DNA of 64,000 nt from Diadophis punctatus similis (Eukaryota > Chordata > Lepidosauria > Squamata > Dipsadidae). Made by a program: the position numbers and the translations under genes. Every line of letters starts with the position of its first letter. Within the stretch, counting starts at the first letter, position 1. The stretch spans positions 10,263,919 to 10,327,918 of the forward strand of contig JALIGW010000010.1 in NCBI GenBank assembly GCA_023053685.1. Direction: 5' to 3'. A model generated the notes under the pieces. The model saw only the letters and a program-made list of their open reading frames with translations, did no database searches and was not told the DNA's origin. Shown here piece after piece: positions 22,276 to 32,247 of the stretch.

Positions 22276-22860
22276 AATAGAATGAATAGAATTCTTTATT
22301 GGCCAAGTGTGATTGGACACACAAGGAATTTGTCTTTGGTGCGTATGCTCTCAGTGTACATAAAAGAAAAGATACATTTGTCAAGAATGGTTGTCATAGG
22401 GTTCAAGTAAGCAATCAGGAAACAATCAATATGAATATAAATCGTAAGGATATAAGCAACAAGTTACAGTCATACAGTCATAAGTGGGAGGAGATGGGTG
22501 ATAGGAACAAAGAGAAAAACTAATAGTAGTAGTAATGCAGCCTAGTGAATAGTTTGACAGTGGTGAGGGAATTATTTGTTTAGCAGAGTGATGGCGTTCG
22601 GGGAAAAACTGTTCTTGTGTCTAGTTGTCTTGGTGTGCAGTGCTCTATAGCGACGTTTTGAGGGTAGGAGTTGAAGCAATTTATGTCCAGGATGTGAGGG
22701 GTCAGTAAATATTTTCACGGCCCTCTTTTTGACTCGTGCAGTATACAGGTCCTCAATGGAAGGCAGGTTGGCAGTAATTGTTTTTTCTGCAGTTCTGATT
22801 ATTCTCTGAAGTCTGTGTCTGTCTTGTTGGGTGATCTTCAAGTGCAATATTTCAAGTAAA
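22276..22860 (-). mobile_element. LINE 3' part (ORF2 C-terminus and 3' UTR)
   Basis: The minus frame 22572-22847 encodes QQDRHRLQRIIRTAEKTITA through TRHKNSFSPNAITLLNK, the end of the same LINE ORF2 seen on the plus strand at 26466-27191. The 3' UTR ends TTGGCCAATAAAGAATTCTA with a very short ATTCT tail at 22276. It is 5'-truncated and lies just left of the DIRS element. Confidence 0.92.
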
Positions 22861-22901
22861 GCAAACTACAGTAATCCAAGAAGAGGCGACAACAGCACAA
22901 G

Positions 22902-23050
22902 AATGAGACGTTGTACTTACCTGAGACGTCCATTCTTGTCGGGTGGAGCTAGCCGCCAAGATTGGGTATTGGCACAGCCTTCTAGCCAATGGTGACTGAG
23001 TCTGGAAAAGTATAAAAGGTGGCTCTAGGCCTAGTTCCCCCTCTTTTGAC
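22902..23050 (+). repeat. DIRS left terminus and inverted terminal repeat
   Basis: 22941-23050 is the reverse complement of 30484-30594 with few differences. It includes a TATA-like box (TATAAAAGG, 23011-23019) after AGCCAATGG (a CCAAT box). 22902-22960 is repeated as its reverse complement in the internal complementary region at 23261-23319. Read on the minus strand, the terminus contains CAGGTAAGTAC, a consensus 5' splice-site sequence. Confidence 0.9.
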
Positions 23051-23260
23051 GAGGGACAAATGCCAGACTCGACGTGCCATCATCAAACACATTTTATTAA
23101 CTTTCCAACATGGGAGAACAATAACGTTGCTAAATACCTAGCCTAACTACCTATATGCAGGGAGGAAAAATTCAATCTATATTGCTACACCTATATACCT
23201 AATGATCTATACAAGAATTGAATCCCCTTGTCCAGCCAGAACACGAGTAGAAGGGAGGGA

Positions 23261-23354
23261 CTTGGCGGCTAGCTCCACCCGACGAGAATGGACGTCTCAG
23301 GTAAGTACAACGTCTCATTCTCCATCGTGGGTGGAGCTAGCCGCCAAGATTGGG
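23261..23354. repeat. DIRS internal complementary region
   Basis: 23261-23319 is the reverse complement of 22902-22960 with one or two differences. 23317-23354 (ATTCTCCATCGTGGGTGGAG...) matches the reverse complement of the right terminus (30606 downward). The two parts meet at ATT, reproducing the head-to-tail junction of the two termini. Confidence 0.9.
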
Positions 23355-23369
23355 ACATATCAAAGTAAT

Positions 23370-24746
23370 TCAGTCCCTAGGGTGGGCCTCCTGGTTCTGG
23401 CTGGGGCCGCCGCCCTCCAATGTTACCTGTTCCAGTACCCTGCGCCCAAAGTCAGCCTCCTGAGAGGCAAAGGCGTCCAGTCTGTAGTGCCGGACAAACG
23501 GCGTTGGAGAGGACCATGTGGCCGCTCTGCAGATCTCCTCGATGAAAGCCCTCATGTTCCAAGCTGCAGTGGTGGCCGCACTACATGTGGAGTGGGCAGT
23601 ACTTTAATTTAATTTAATTTAATTTAATTTAATAGATTTGTATGCCGCTCAACTCCCGGGGGACTCTGGGCGGCTCACAGCATGTCAAATCCATTACAAA
23701 TAAAAACATATAACAGTTAAAAAGATATAAAAATTAAAAAATCTCCAACATTCATAACAAGTAATCCTGGTGGGTCGTGGTAAAGACATCTGTTCATATG
23801 CAATGTTAATGACAGTACGAATCCACCGACCCACCATGACTGAGGATGCTTTCCGCCCCAATGAAGAGTGGTGGAAAGATACGGACAAGGCCTCGGTTTT
23901 GCGAAAGGCAGAGGTCCTTTGTATGTAAGTGTCCAGTGCGCGCCTCACGTCCAGGAGGTGCCACTGTCTTTCAATGTCTGAGGATGGAGAAGGGTAAAAG
24001 GAAGGTAGTACCACCTCCTGAGCCCGGTGAAAGTATGAGTTTACCTTTGGCAGAAAGGTGGGATCCAACTGCAATACTACCCTGTCCTGGTGGAAAACAC
24101 AGAGGACACTTCTGATGGAAAGGGCTGCCAGTTCGGAGATGCGACGGGCAGATGTGACCGCCACCAGGAAGACCACCTTGTACGTCAGGTGGCCCAGGGG
24201 AACGGATTGCAAGGGCTCAAAGGCACCCCCCGTGAGTGCTAGTAACACTTTGGACAAGTCCCAGGTGGGGTACCTGTGCACCACAGGAGGGCATCTATTC
24301 ACTGCACCCTTAAGGAACCTGGAGATCAAGGGGTGAGCAGAGAGTTTTCCCAGAGAGGGGCAAAACAGCACCGTGGATAGGGCAGCTATTTGGCGTTTGA
24401 GGGTGCTTGGGGAAAGACCCTTAGCTAGCCCCTGGCGTAGGAATTGAAGGACGTTTATGACCGAAAGATCCAATGGGGAATAGCCCTCCCTAGCACACCA
24501 GGAGCAGAAAACCTTCCAAGGGGCTGCATAAATACATTGCGTGGACGGTCTGCGAGAGTCAAGCAAGACCTCCATGATGTCCACAGGGATCTGACGGCTC
24601 CTCAGAGTGAGCCGCTCAAGCGCCAGGCAGTCAGTTGCAACCAGTGAGGCTCTGGATGCTGCACTGACCCCTGGACCAGCGACCACTCTGTCGGAGGGAT
24701 CCTCCATGGGGGTGAGACCGACAGGGAGACCAGGTCGGCATACCAA
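23370..24746 (-). pseudogene. DIRS tyrosine recombinase (interrupted by CR1)
   Basis: The minus frame 23760-24746 encodes the N-terminal SAM-like core (LSPSTLKRQIAALSTVLFCP) and the catalytic domain start (VTSARRISELAALSI, expected first Arg), then SSLGRKASSVMVGRWIRTVI. A 158 bp CR1 tail (23602-23759, AGTA duplications) interrupts it. The rest resumes at 23370-23601 with TAHSTCSAATTAAW, then CRAATWSSPTPFVRHYRLDA with the nucleophilic Tyr. The family HxxR box reads HSTC here, so the second catalytic Arg is replaced by Cys as well. The recombinase would have integrated the circular cDNA. This copy is inactive. Confidence 0.9.
23602..23759 (-). mobile_element. Short CR1 3'-end insertion in the DIRS recombinase
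   Basis: The segment consists of an (AATTT)n tail followed by AGATTTGTATGCCGCTCAAC and the rest of a CR1 3' UTR, flanked by AGTA at 23598-23601 and 23760-23763. It is the same 3' UTR subfamily as 25728-26165. Confidence 0.88.
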
Positions 24747-25625
24747 GCTCTCCTTGGCCAGTCGGGTGCCAGAAGTACCACCTCGGCTCTTTCCTCCAGA
24801 AGTTTCCGGATGACCTGCGGAATGATGGGGATGGGGGGAAAAGCGTAAAGCAACCCCTTAGGCCAGATGCAGTGGAGGGCATCTACTCCTTCCACCCCCT
24901 GAGTTTGATACCGGGACAGAAACCTGGCCAACTGGGCATTCCCCGGGGTGGTGAAAAGGTCCATTATTGGCTGACCGAACCGACCCACAAGTTGGCAGAA
25001 AAGATCTGGGTGCAAACTCCACTCAGAGTGGTCTATCTGGTTCCGGCTGAGCCAGTCCGCCCTGATGTTGTTTACCCCAGAGATATGTTCAGCAGAGAGA
25101 GACAGTAGGTGTTGCTCTGCCCATAGCCCCAACTGCATGGCCTCAGACATCAGCTGTCCGGACATGGTCCCACCCTGTCTGTTTATGTGGGCCTTGTTGG
25201 CCACATTGTCAGTAAGGACCATTACATGAGAGTTTTCCAGAAGAGGTCTGAACTGCTGCAGGGCAAGGAACACAGCACGTAGTTCCAAAATGTTTATGTT
25301 GAGGGTCGTCTCAGTTAACGACCATGTGCCCTGTGCCACCTGCGCCTCCGCGTGTGCCCCCCCCCAACCCGATAGGCTGGCATTGGTGGTGACTATGATT
25401 TGTCGTATGGGAAGGAAGCAGGTGCCCCTGTTGATTGCAGAGGTGGTCCACCAAAGCAGTGACTTCCTGACTGAGGGCTGGAGTCTCACTTTGACTGGGG
25501 AATGGGCTCTTCCCTGACGCTGGTAGGGGAGAAGGAGCCATTGGAGGTCCCTGGAGTGTAAGTGGGCCCATGGGACAATATGAATGACACATCACCACCA
25601 TGGACCCCATTGACCTAGCTTGGAC
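24602..25625 (-). pseudogene. DIRS RT C-terminus and RNase H
   Basis: The 295-codon minus frame 24602-25489 has the DIRS RNase H (IIVTTNASLSGWGGAHAEAQ with N where Asp is usual in TDAS, then ILELRAVFLALQQF, VLTDNVANKAHINRQGG, VNNIRADWLSRN). It is followed by the conserved WSLHPDLFCQLVGRFGQPIM region and the APDWPRRAWYADLV segment. Upstream, with a frameshift near 25490, lies the RT end (CVIHIVPWAHLHSRD...). It overlaps the recombinase frame at its 3' end, as is usual in DIRS. TTNAS in place of TDAS suggests loss of the first RNase H Asp. Confidence 0.85.
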
Positions 25626-25727
25626 ATCCGCTTGAGCTGCTGATGATTGAGCAGCAGGTTGATTTTAGCTTGTGGGTGGAGCTGTCTGGAGTGTGGAGCT
25701 ATCTGGTTCCAAATGCCAGAGGGAGCT

Positions 25728-26165
25728 AATTTAATTAATTTAATTTAATTTAATAGATTTGTATGCCGCCCAACTCCCGGGGGACTCTGGGCGGCTCACA
25801 GCATGTCCAAATCTATTACAATAAAACATATAACAATTAAAAAATATATAAAAATTAAAAGAAAATCTCCAACATTCATAACAAGGGGGGAGACCCGGAG
25901 ATAATCTGCTCGGTCTCACTTTCACCCCGCCTGCCGGAAGAGCCAAGTTTTTATTGCTTTACGGAAGGCCAGCAGGGTGGGGATGGCTCTGATCTCTGGA
26001 GGAAGTTGGTTCCATAGGGAGGGAGCTCCCACAGAGAAGGCTCTCCCCCTAGGCCCCGCCAACCGACATTGTTTGGTCGATGGGACCTGGAGGAGACCAA
26101 CTCTGTGGGACCTAACCGGTCTAGGGAGGTATGCGGCAGGATGTGGTCCCGAAGGTGATAATTCA
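25728..26165 (-). mobile_element. 5'-truncated CR1 LINE inside DIRS
   Basis: An (AATTT)n tail and the GATTTGTATGCCGCCCAACT 3' UTR are followed by the CR1 ORF2 C-terminus on the minus strand (frame 25922-26182: RPVRSHRVGLLQVPSTKQCR, SLWNQLPPEIRAIPTLLAFR). It shares its family with 45107-46927. It separates the DIRS RNase H part from the DIRS RT part together with the next LINE. Confidence 0.9.
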
Positions 26166-26169
26166 TGAT

Positions 26170-26461
26170 AATTCCCTCGCATCCAGGGAACTCCTGTCCC
26201 CTAGGTTCCCCTTCCTGGGGGATGCTAGGTAGGAATGAGTAGGGTAGAGTACTCTGGATTGGGTAATTTCCTTTGTAAAAGGCATCATTTTAAAACTCAA
26301 CTCCATTTTACAAATCATGTTCTCTTTGTCTTAAAGTTCAGTTCATGAAAAAAAAATCCTGATATTTCAAATACTGGAAAAAATTGATAGTTTGTATATA
26401 GTTCCAGTTATGCTGGGCTCACAGACTCCAGAAAAAAGCTTGGTTTTAAACTGTTACTGGA
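26170..26461. other. Unassigned DNA between two LINE insertions
   Basis: No coding or repeat identity is clear. It may be DIRS sequence displaced by the insertions or 5' sequence of the following LINE. Confidence 0.35.
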
Positions 26462-27492
26462 GTGAATGCTCACTAGGCTGATTTGTTCCTTTTATGTGAG
26501 ATCAGTAACTTGGTTTGCAGATGATACAACAGTGATTGGCCTCATTCGAGACAACGATGAAACCGCATACAGACAGGAGGTTGAACAACTAGTCTCATGG
26601 TGCGACCGGAACAATCTGGAACTGAACACATTCAAAACCGTAGAAATGGTGGTAGACTTCAGGAGAAACCCTCCCATCCTACCACCTCTTACAATACTAG
26701 ACAACACAGTATCAACAGCAGAGACCTTCAAATTTCTAGGTTCCATCATATCTCAAGACCTAAAATGGTCATCTAACATCAAAAACATCATCAAAAAAGC
26801 ACAACAAAGAATGTTCTTTCTGCGCCAACTCAGGAAGCTCAAACTTCCCAAGGAGCTGCTGATACAGTTCTACAGAGGAATCATTGAGTCTGTCATCTGC
26901 ACCTCTATAACTGTCTGGTTTGGTTCTGCAACCCAACAAGACAGACACAGACTTCAGAGGATAATCAGAACTGCAGAAAAAATAATTACTGCCAACCTGC
27001 CTTCCATTGAGGACCTGTATACTGCACGAGTCAAAAAGAGGGCCGTGAAAATATTTACTGACCCCTCGCATCCTGGACATAAATTGTTTCAACTCCTACC
27101 CTCAAAACGTCGCTATAGAGCACTGCACACCAAGACAACTAGACACAAGAACAGTTTTTTCCCGAACGCCATCACTCTGCTAAACAAATAATTCCCTCAC
27201 CACTGTAAAACTATTCACTAGGCTGCATTACTATTACTATTAGTTTTTCTCATCGTTCCTATCACCCATCTCCTCCCACTTATGACTGTATGACTGTAAC
27301 TTGTTGCTTATATCCTTACGATTATTTCATATTGATTGTTTCCTGATTGCTTACTTGAACCCTATGACAACCATTCTTGACAAATGTATCTTTTCTTTTA
27401 TGTACACTGAGAGCATATGCACCAAAGGCAAATTCCTTGTGTGTCCAATCACACTTGGCCAATAAAGAATTCTATTCTATTCTATCTATTCT
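26462..27492 (+). mobile_element. L2/CR1-like LINE: RT palm to 3' end
   Basis: The 241-codon frame 26466-27191 begins near the RT catalytic motif (SVTWFADDTTVIGLIRDNDE). It continues through VSWCDRNNLELNTFKTVEMV, the GSIISQDLKW and KAQQRMFFLRQLRKLKLPKE regions, and ends with TRHKNSFFPNAITLLNK. The 3' UTR continues to TTGGCCAATAAAGAATTCTA and a short ATTCT tail. The RT fingers and endonuclease are missing, so it is 5'-truncated. The same family supplies the tails at 13517-13745 and 22276-22860. Confidence 0.9.
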
Positions 27493-27745
27493 AAATTCTG
27501 CTGAAAGCCCTTGTTCAAGCCATTTTTAAAATATAGATAGAATCTTCATTCTAAGTTGATATGTTTGGCTTGTTATTGTGATATATGAATACCTGAACAT
27601 GCTTTAACAGGTACTCCTGAGGCAGACCTACAGACAGCTAGTCTGAATTTTTGTCAGCTTAATTCGAATAACAGTATCCATATTTATCAAAGGCCTCTGC
27701 CAACTAGGTAGGCCTCAAAAAGGCCTGGGTAAATTAGTAGGTCCA
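27493..27745. other. Unassigned DNA
   Basis: No gene or repeat is recognised between the LINE tail and the AAAATGGCC-rich block. Confidence 0.4.
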
Positions 27746-27749
27746 AACA

Positions 27750-28315
27750 GTCACTTAAAATGGCCACCACCCTTAAATGAGGCCAACAAGATGGCATTTG
27801 CCCTTAGTTGGTCTTTCAAAATGGCCACTGCCCATATTAGGCCTTAAAAATGGCCGCCAGCAAGAAAGGGCATCCAAAATGGCCACCACCCTTGATGTGG
27901 CTTCAAAATGGCCTCTGCCCACTTTTGGTATTTGAAACAAAATGGCCATGCCCTTAGTGCCTTCAATTCTGAGGGCAATCAAAATGGCTGCCACCTTATG
28001 GGAGGCTTCAAGATGGTCACCGGCACTCTCAAAGGCTGCCTGCACACTTACCAGGCTGAAGACAAGCAGAGCAATGCAGAGAAGCTCAAATGGAAGCAGA
28101 CAGCCCAGGCACCAGAGACAGGTACAGACAGGGCCTTGGATCAAAGGAGCCTTGCCAGATTGCTGGCTCTTGTCAGCCCTTGCACAGAAGGCAAGTTAAG
28201 TAAAGGAGGCCTCAAAAGAAAAAAGAAAAAAAATTTTGTTTTGAAGTGGGTGGTCCTGTGTAATTCAAAATGGCAGCCACCCACGAGGCACTCCTAAAAT
28301 GGCTGACTGTCTCCT
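27750..28315. promoter_or_regulatory. Cluster of AAAATGGCC-type motifs
   Basis: About eleven copies of (A)AAATGGC(C/T) or AAGATGG(C/T) occur at roughly 30 bp spacing between 27756 and 28306, all on the plus strand. Further copies (AAAATGGCGGCC) lie at 29484 and 29513. The core resembles the YY1 consensus (AANATGGCG). Being within the DIRS frame and upstream-like sequence, they may be a regulatory cluster or a degenerate tandem repeat. The frames 27773-28144 (minus) and 27908-28297 (plus) follow the repeat and are not convincing genes. Confidence 0.5.
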
Positions 28316-28365
28316 GAGGCAATTAGTTCCAGCAGAGGAGAAAAGAGTCTGCTAAGGCCTAGCCA

Positions 28366-29436
28366 CTAACTGTCAGTTTCTGGGTCCCCTGGTGTAATGT
28401 GGATGGCAGAGATCATCTTGCCTGGGAGGGAGGGCAACAGGTTCAGTGGAGCCGAAGTTTGGCGCAGAACTAGCTGTGCTAAGTCCAATAGACTGTCTCT
28501 CCATTCCTGGGACAGGTACACCTTACACTCCAGTGAGTCAATAATGGCCCCCAGATGAACGATTCTGGTGGAGGGAATGAGTTGGCGCTTGGTCCGATTG
28601 ACCAAGGAACCATGATGAGTGAGGGTAGTGAATACCACCTGGACATCTCTCTCAGCCTGAGAAGGAGAGGCAGAGGAGATGAGGATGTCATCCAGGTAGC
28701 ACTGGACCCTGATGGGAATAGACCGTAGGTGGGCGTTCAGGGCAGCCAGGACCTTGGTGAATACCCTTGGGGCCGAGGATAGGCCAAATGGAAATGCCCC
28801 ATATTTATAATGCACCCCTGCATAGCACAACCATAAGTATTGGCGGTGAGATGGCCAAATTGGGATGTGGAGGTAAGCCTCCGAGAGATCTATGGATGTG
28901 AGTAGATCTCCCTTCTGAACACTTGCCAGAATTGATTGCAGGGTGTGCATTTTGATTTTGTTATGTCTGATGGCAGCAGCCATGCGGTCCTGTGCTTCCC
29001 TGGATTGAAGGGGATCCCCCCTGGTAACCTGTCTCTTGCGCCCCTGAGTGGGACCCTCGATGACCGACTGGGGACCCCAGACCTCAGGTTCAGCTCTGCC
29101 CAGTGAAACGTTGTCCAGAGACAGCGTGTCAGGTGATCGAGCTGGGTGCTGGCTATGGTTCTGTGTTGGAGCAGATAGCGAAGCCCGATGGCTCCCTGAG
29201 GCTGGCTGACCAGATGACTTTGCTGAGGCCTTGGACTTGTGTGGTCTGGCTGTCTGGTCTGGGGATTGTGCCCTAAGGCGAGAGCGATCCCTAGATGGGG
29301 AGGCTTGGGTGGCCCTTGAGGGGCTCCTGTCCTCCGTATTGGCCCTGTGAGACTTTGTCTTGGCCTTTGCCTTTGATGGCTTGTCTGCCATTGCTTTCCT
29401 GTGAGAGGAAAAAAGACAAGAAAGGAGAGGGAACAA
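28366..29436 (-). CDS. DIRS gag-like basic region and reverse transcriptase (partial)
   Basis: The 356-codon minus frame starts with a Lys/Ser/Arg-rich, low-complexity N-terminal region (likely start at MADKPSKAKAKTKSHRANTE, about residue 16). It then enters RT: MHTLQSILASVQKGDLLTSI, DLSEAYLHIPIWPSHRQYLW (motif A Asp), FPFGLSSAPRVFTKVLAALN and YLDDILISS (catalytic pair). It ends after LLPSLPGKMISAIHI. The N-terminal part of the RT fingers appears deleted, since the gag-like region joins RT directly. Just upstream of the ATG is a strong 3' splice site (TCTTTTTTCCTCTCACAG, 29410-29427 on the minus strand), suggesting that a 5' UTR intron precedes the frame. The rest of RT continues beyond the LINE insertions at about 25600. 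Confidence 0.85.
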   Translation of the reverse strand: MFPLLSCLFSSHRKAMADKPSKAKAKTKSHRANTEDRSPSRATQASPSRDRSRLRAQSPDQTARPHKSKASAKSSGQPASGSHRASLSAPTQNHSQHPARSPDTLSLDNVSLGRAEPEVWGPQSVIEGPTQGRKRQVTRGDPLQSREAQDRMAAAIRHNKIKMHTLQSILASVQKGDLLTSIDLSEAYLHIPIWPSHRQYLWLCYAGVHYKYGAFPFGLSSAPRVFTKVLAALNAHLRSIPIRVQCYLDDILISSASPSQAERDVQVVFTTLTHHGSLVNRTKRQLIPSTRIVHLGAIIDSLECKVYLSQEWRDSLLDLAQLVLRQTSAPLNLLPSLPGKMISAIHITPGDPETDS

Positions 29437-30483
29437 AACAGGTCACAAAGGCTTTTGGCCCTGTGGGTGTGTCTGAGTGAATCCAAAATGGCGGCCGGCC
29501 ATGAGGTCTATTCAAAATGGCGGCCGCCTCCCCATGAGGTAAGCATGCCCAGGGCTGACCTCCCTCTGGGGCTCACCAGACCCCTCAACCCCTTTGGGGA
29601 CCCCCTCGGGACACAATAGTAGCTTGGGGGGGGTTTACCCTCTCTCAATAGGTAGATGCAGCAGACGTTTGTTTCAGGCCTCCTGAACGGCCGCAAGCAG
29701 TTGTGACAGGAAAGGCTCCCTCAGCTCGCAGAGTCAGTCAGCAGCAGTCCGTCCTCTTCCAAAGGCTTGTAGGCTGCTGCTCTTTAGCGAGGATGGCTCC
29801 GGACCCCCTGTCTCACCGCAAGCAGCTTGCAGGAAGGGCTGACAGGCAGGCAATCGAGTTTTAAAGGTCTCAGCCGAGCCGTGGGTCAAGGCTCCGATCG
29901 GCAGGTCTCTTAATTTGTTGACCTCTCTGCCTGTTTTTGGAGGTTTATTTGCCTTATAAGAGATAGTTAACCCCTTAGAATTGGGGGACTACTCATTGGA
30001 CCGCTAATTGTGCTTATTAAGGAACAGAATTAAGGCCAAATATGGGCAAGGAGAAATTGTTCAAATGCAAATAGAGCCCAGGCCTGCGCAAAAACTGTCA
30101 CGAGGCAGTGAGTAAGGCCTTCCTCACGCGGTCATCCAGGATATTCAGCAAATAGCTTGCCAGCCTCGTGCAGAGCCCAATTATAGGTGGTGACAGGGGT
30201 CACCACAGTCCCAGGTGGTCAAATTTGGGACCGTTCCCACTCCCTCCAGGCCGGAAAAGGATGTTATTTCAAAGGTGGAATTAATTTGCTGATGGATTGG
30301 GCCTCGGCTGGAGGGGCGAGCAGCAGCAGGCCTAAGGCCTAGCTGCCTCTCCCAAGGCTAGAGAGCGATGGTACCTGGGGCTCATTAGGGAACTTACAGT
30401 TCAGAATTCCAAGATTCAGGAACAATTAAGGATAGATACTCGGATTTTTGATGAAAAAGGCACTAGTCATTGGCTATGACTGA
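29437..30483 (-). other. DIRS 5' untranslated/leader region
   Basis: The region lies between the 5' terminal repeat and the gag-like ATG and has no long frame. On the minus strand it has a possible 5' splice site CTGTAAGTTC near 30382-30391 that could pair with the acceptor near 29410. It includes two AAAATGGCGGCC motifs (29484, 29513) and a GC-rich segment at 29700-29880. Confidence 0.5.
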
Positions 30484-30606
30484 GTCAAAAGAGAGGGGAA
30501 CTAGGCCTAGAGCCACCTTTTATACTTTTCCAGACTCAGTCACCATTGGCTAGAAGGCTGTGCCAATACCCAATCTTAGCGGCTAGCTCCACCCACGATG
30601 GAGAAT
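30484..30606 (-). repeat. DIRS right terminus and inverted terminal repeat with promoter-like boxes
   Basis: This is the reverse complement of 22941-23050. Read on the minus strand it has AGCCAATGG followed by TATAAAAGG, pointing into the element, consistent with the 5' promoter of the DIRS transcript. Confidence 0.85.
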
Positions 30607-30919
30607 AGTCTTCTCATGATATTTTTTCCTGATGGTATACAAATACAATATATAAACGCTAGGATATTAGGCTAATGAGTAAATATTCGATAGGAAAGGC
30701 ATCTGTGCCAGTATAAAAGCCAAGCCTCAATGTAAATGTCTTAAATTTATTATTCTGGGTGATGGCTCTGAGTTCTTAGAGGATTTATTTCACCCCCAAA
30801 TATAGCAAGAACAAGTTATTGCTAATTTTGTCAACTAAACTCTGATTTGATCAAAATTCTTATAAAGAAACTTTCATCTGAACTCAAGCATACATTAACA
30901 TAGTAGTAGATGGTTATAA
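30607..30919. other. Unrecognised DNA
   Basis: No gene or repeat can be assigned. Confidence 0.45.
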
Positions 30920-31073
30920 CAGCTGCTGTGGCCTAGAGGTGGAGCTCTTGCCTCACATCAGGAGGTTGTGAGTTTGATCCTAGGTAGAGGCAGATGTAGG
31001 GTCTCCTGCTTGGGCAAGGGGTTGGACTAGATAACCTGCAAGGTCCCTTCCAACTCTGTTAATCTGTTAAAAA
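30920..31073 (+). mobile_element. tRNA-derived SINE with CR1-like 3' end
   Basis: The head has an A box (TGGCCTAGAGGTGGAG) and a B box (GAGTTTGATCC). The tail reads GGGGTTGGACTAGATAACCT then GCAAGGTCCCTTCCAACTCT and TTAATCTGTTAA. The tail matches the 3' end of the CR1 LINE at 9462-9510 (reverse strand), so this SINE is presumably mobilised by CR1 machinery. Another full copy is at 52000-52163 and a head-only copy at 54980-55072. Confidence 0.9.
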
Positions 31074-31234
31074 ATATAACAATTCCCTTCATAATAGTAT
31101 CCTTGTATCTATATATCTTTGCAAGACTTAAGACATGTTTATTTGGCTTTAACTAAAAAAGAAGACCAGCTTTGACCATCTGAAAACCATGTTTCTGAGA
31201 AAATCTTGTTTATCTTGTTAAGAATCCTCTAATA

Positions 31235-31659
31235 CAGTGATGGCGAACCTATGGCACGGGTGCCACAGGTGGCACCCCGAGCCATATCTGCCGGCACGCG
31301 AGCCGTTGCCCTAGCTCAGCTCCAGAGTGCATGTGTGTGCACGCCAGCTGATTTTTGGCTCATGCGGAGGCTCTGGGAGGACGATTTTGGCCTCCAGATG
31401 GCCTCTGGGGTGGCTGGGGGAGCGTTTTTGCCCTCCCCAAGTTTCAAGAAAGCCTCTGGAGCCTGGGGAGGGCAAAAAAATGGGCCCACTGGGCTCACTG
31501 GAAGTCGGGAAATGGGGGAGTGGGGGGGTCACAGACGCATGCACAAGGGGGTGGGGCAAGTGGGGGGCTTTGAATTATGGGTGTGGGCACGCACGAGCGT
31601 GCGATAGCCCCTGCGCGCACTATTTTGGCACCCGAGGGAAAAAAGGTTCGCCATCACTG
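31235..31659. mobile_element. Non-autonomous hAT element, 425 bp, exact 8 bp target duplication
   Basis: The termini are perfect 16 bp inverted repeats (CAGTGATGGCGAACCT). CTCTAATA is directly repeated at 31227-31234 and 31660-31667, the 8 bp duplication typical of hAT elements. The interior is GC-rich with no transposase. Overlapping frames within it are not genes. It is of the same family as 53434-54116. Confidence 0.93.
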
Positions 31660-31673
31660 CTCTAATAGATATG

Positions 31674-31838
31674 TAGCAACAAGAACACCAATTTGGCAAT
31701 ACACCTAATGATTTACCAAATTATTAAAATGTTGATTAAAAGAAATAATGCATAAGTTTCCAAGATATTTAATTTTTTTAGTCAATCGATTTCCTATTCA
31801 CAAATCCTAACACAATGAAGTTATTTCTTAAACAATTA
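31674..31838. other. Short unrecognised spacer between hAT element and MITE
   Basis: AT-rich; nothing is recognised. Confidence 0.4.
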
Positions 31839-32247
31839 CCATATTTTTCGGCATATAAGACGCACTTTCCCCCCTAAAAGAGGGTGAAATTTTGGATGCA
31901 TCTTATACATCGAATGTAGCCCCGCCCACCCACCGGCTTCCACCCTTTGGCCTCTGCCTCCCAGCAATTTGCCTCCTTGCAGCAAACAGCAAGTTTCAGT
32001 TTCAGCTTCAGCACAGCCTGATTAGCACAAGCAGCTAGTTGTCAGTTGGATTGGCTTCCCGACGATCAGCTGTTTCAGGCTGCAGGGATTGCCATTGCCT
32101 ATTTGTGCCTCTGCGTGCCCCATTTTCGGCCTCCGCATCCTATCCCGGCCTCTGTGCACCCCATGTGCCCCATTTTCCACCCATTCTGATCCCCGCCGCC
32201 TGGAACAGGTGGAAAATGAGGGCGCGGAGGCCAAAAATGGGGCACAT

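Larger units (their letters stand above)
22902..30606 (-). mobile_element. DIRS-type tyrosine-recombinase retrotransposon with nested LINE insertions
   Basis: Read on the minus strand the order is 5' terminal repeat, gag-like basic region, RT, RNase H, tyrosine recombinase and 3' terminal repeat. Inverted terminal repeats lie at 22941-23050 and 30484-30594. An internal complementary region at 23261-23354 combines the reverse complement of the left terminus with the reverse-complement form of the right terminus, the DIRS arrangement that templates a circular intermediate. The termini share the trinucleotide AAT (22902-22904 and 30604-30606). DIRS elements integrate as circles through the recombinase and make no target duplication. 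LINE insertions at 23602-23759, 25728-26165 and about 26462-27492 interrupt it. Confidence 0.9.

Noticed and set aside
23202..25517. Plus-strand frames across the DIRS recombinase and RNase H region
   Set aside because: Shadows of the minus-strand DIRS coding sequence, which has recognisable catalytic motifs.
27773..28297. Frames of 123-129 codons on both strands
   Set aside because: They are produced by the repeated AAAATGGCC motif and have no domain support.
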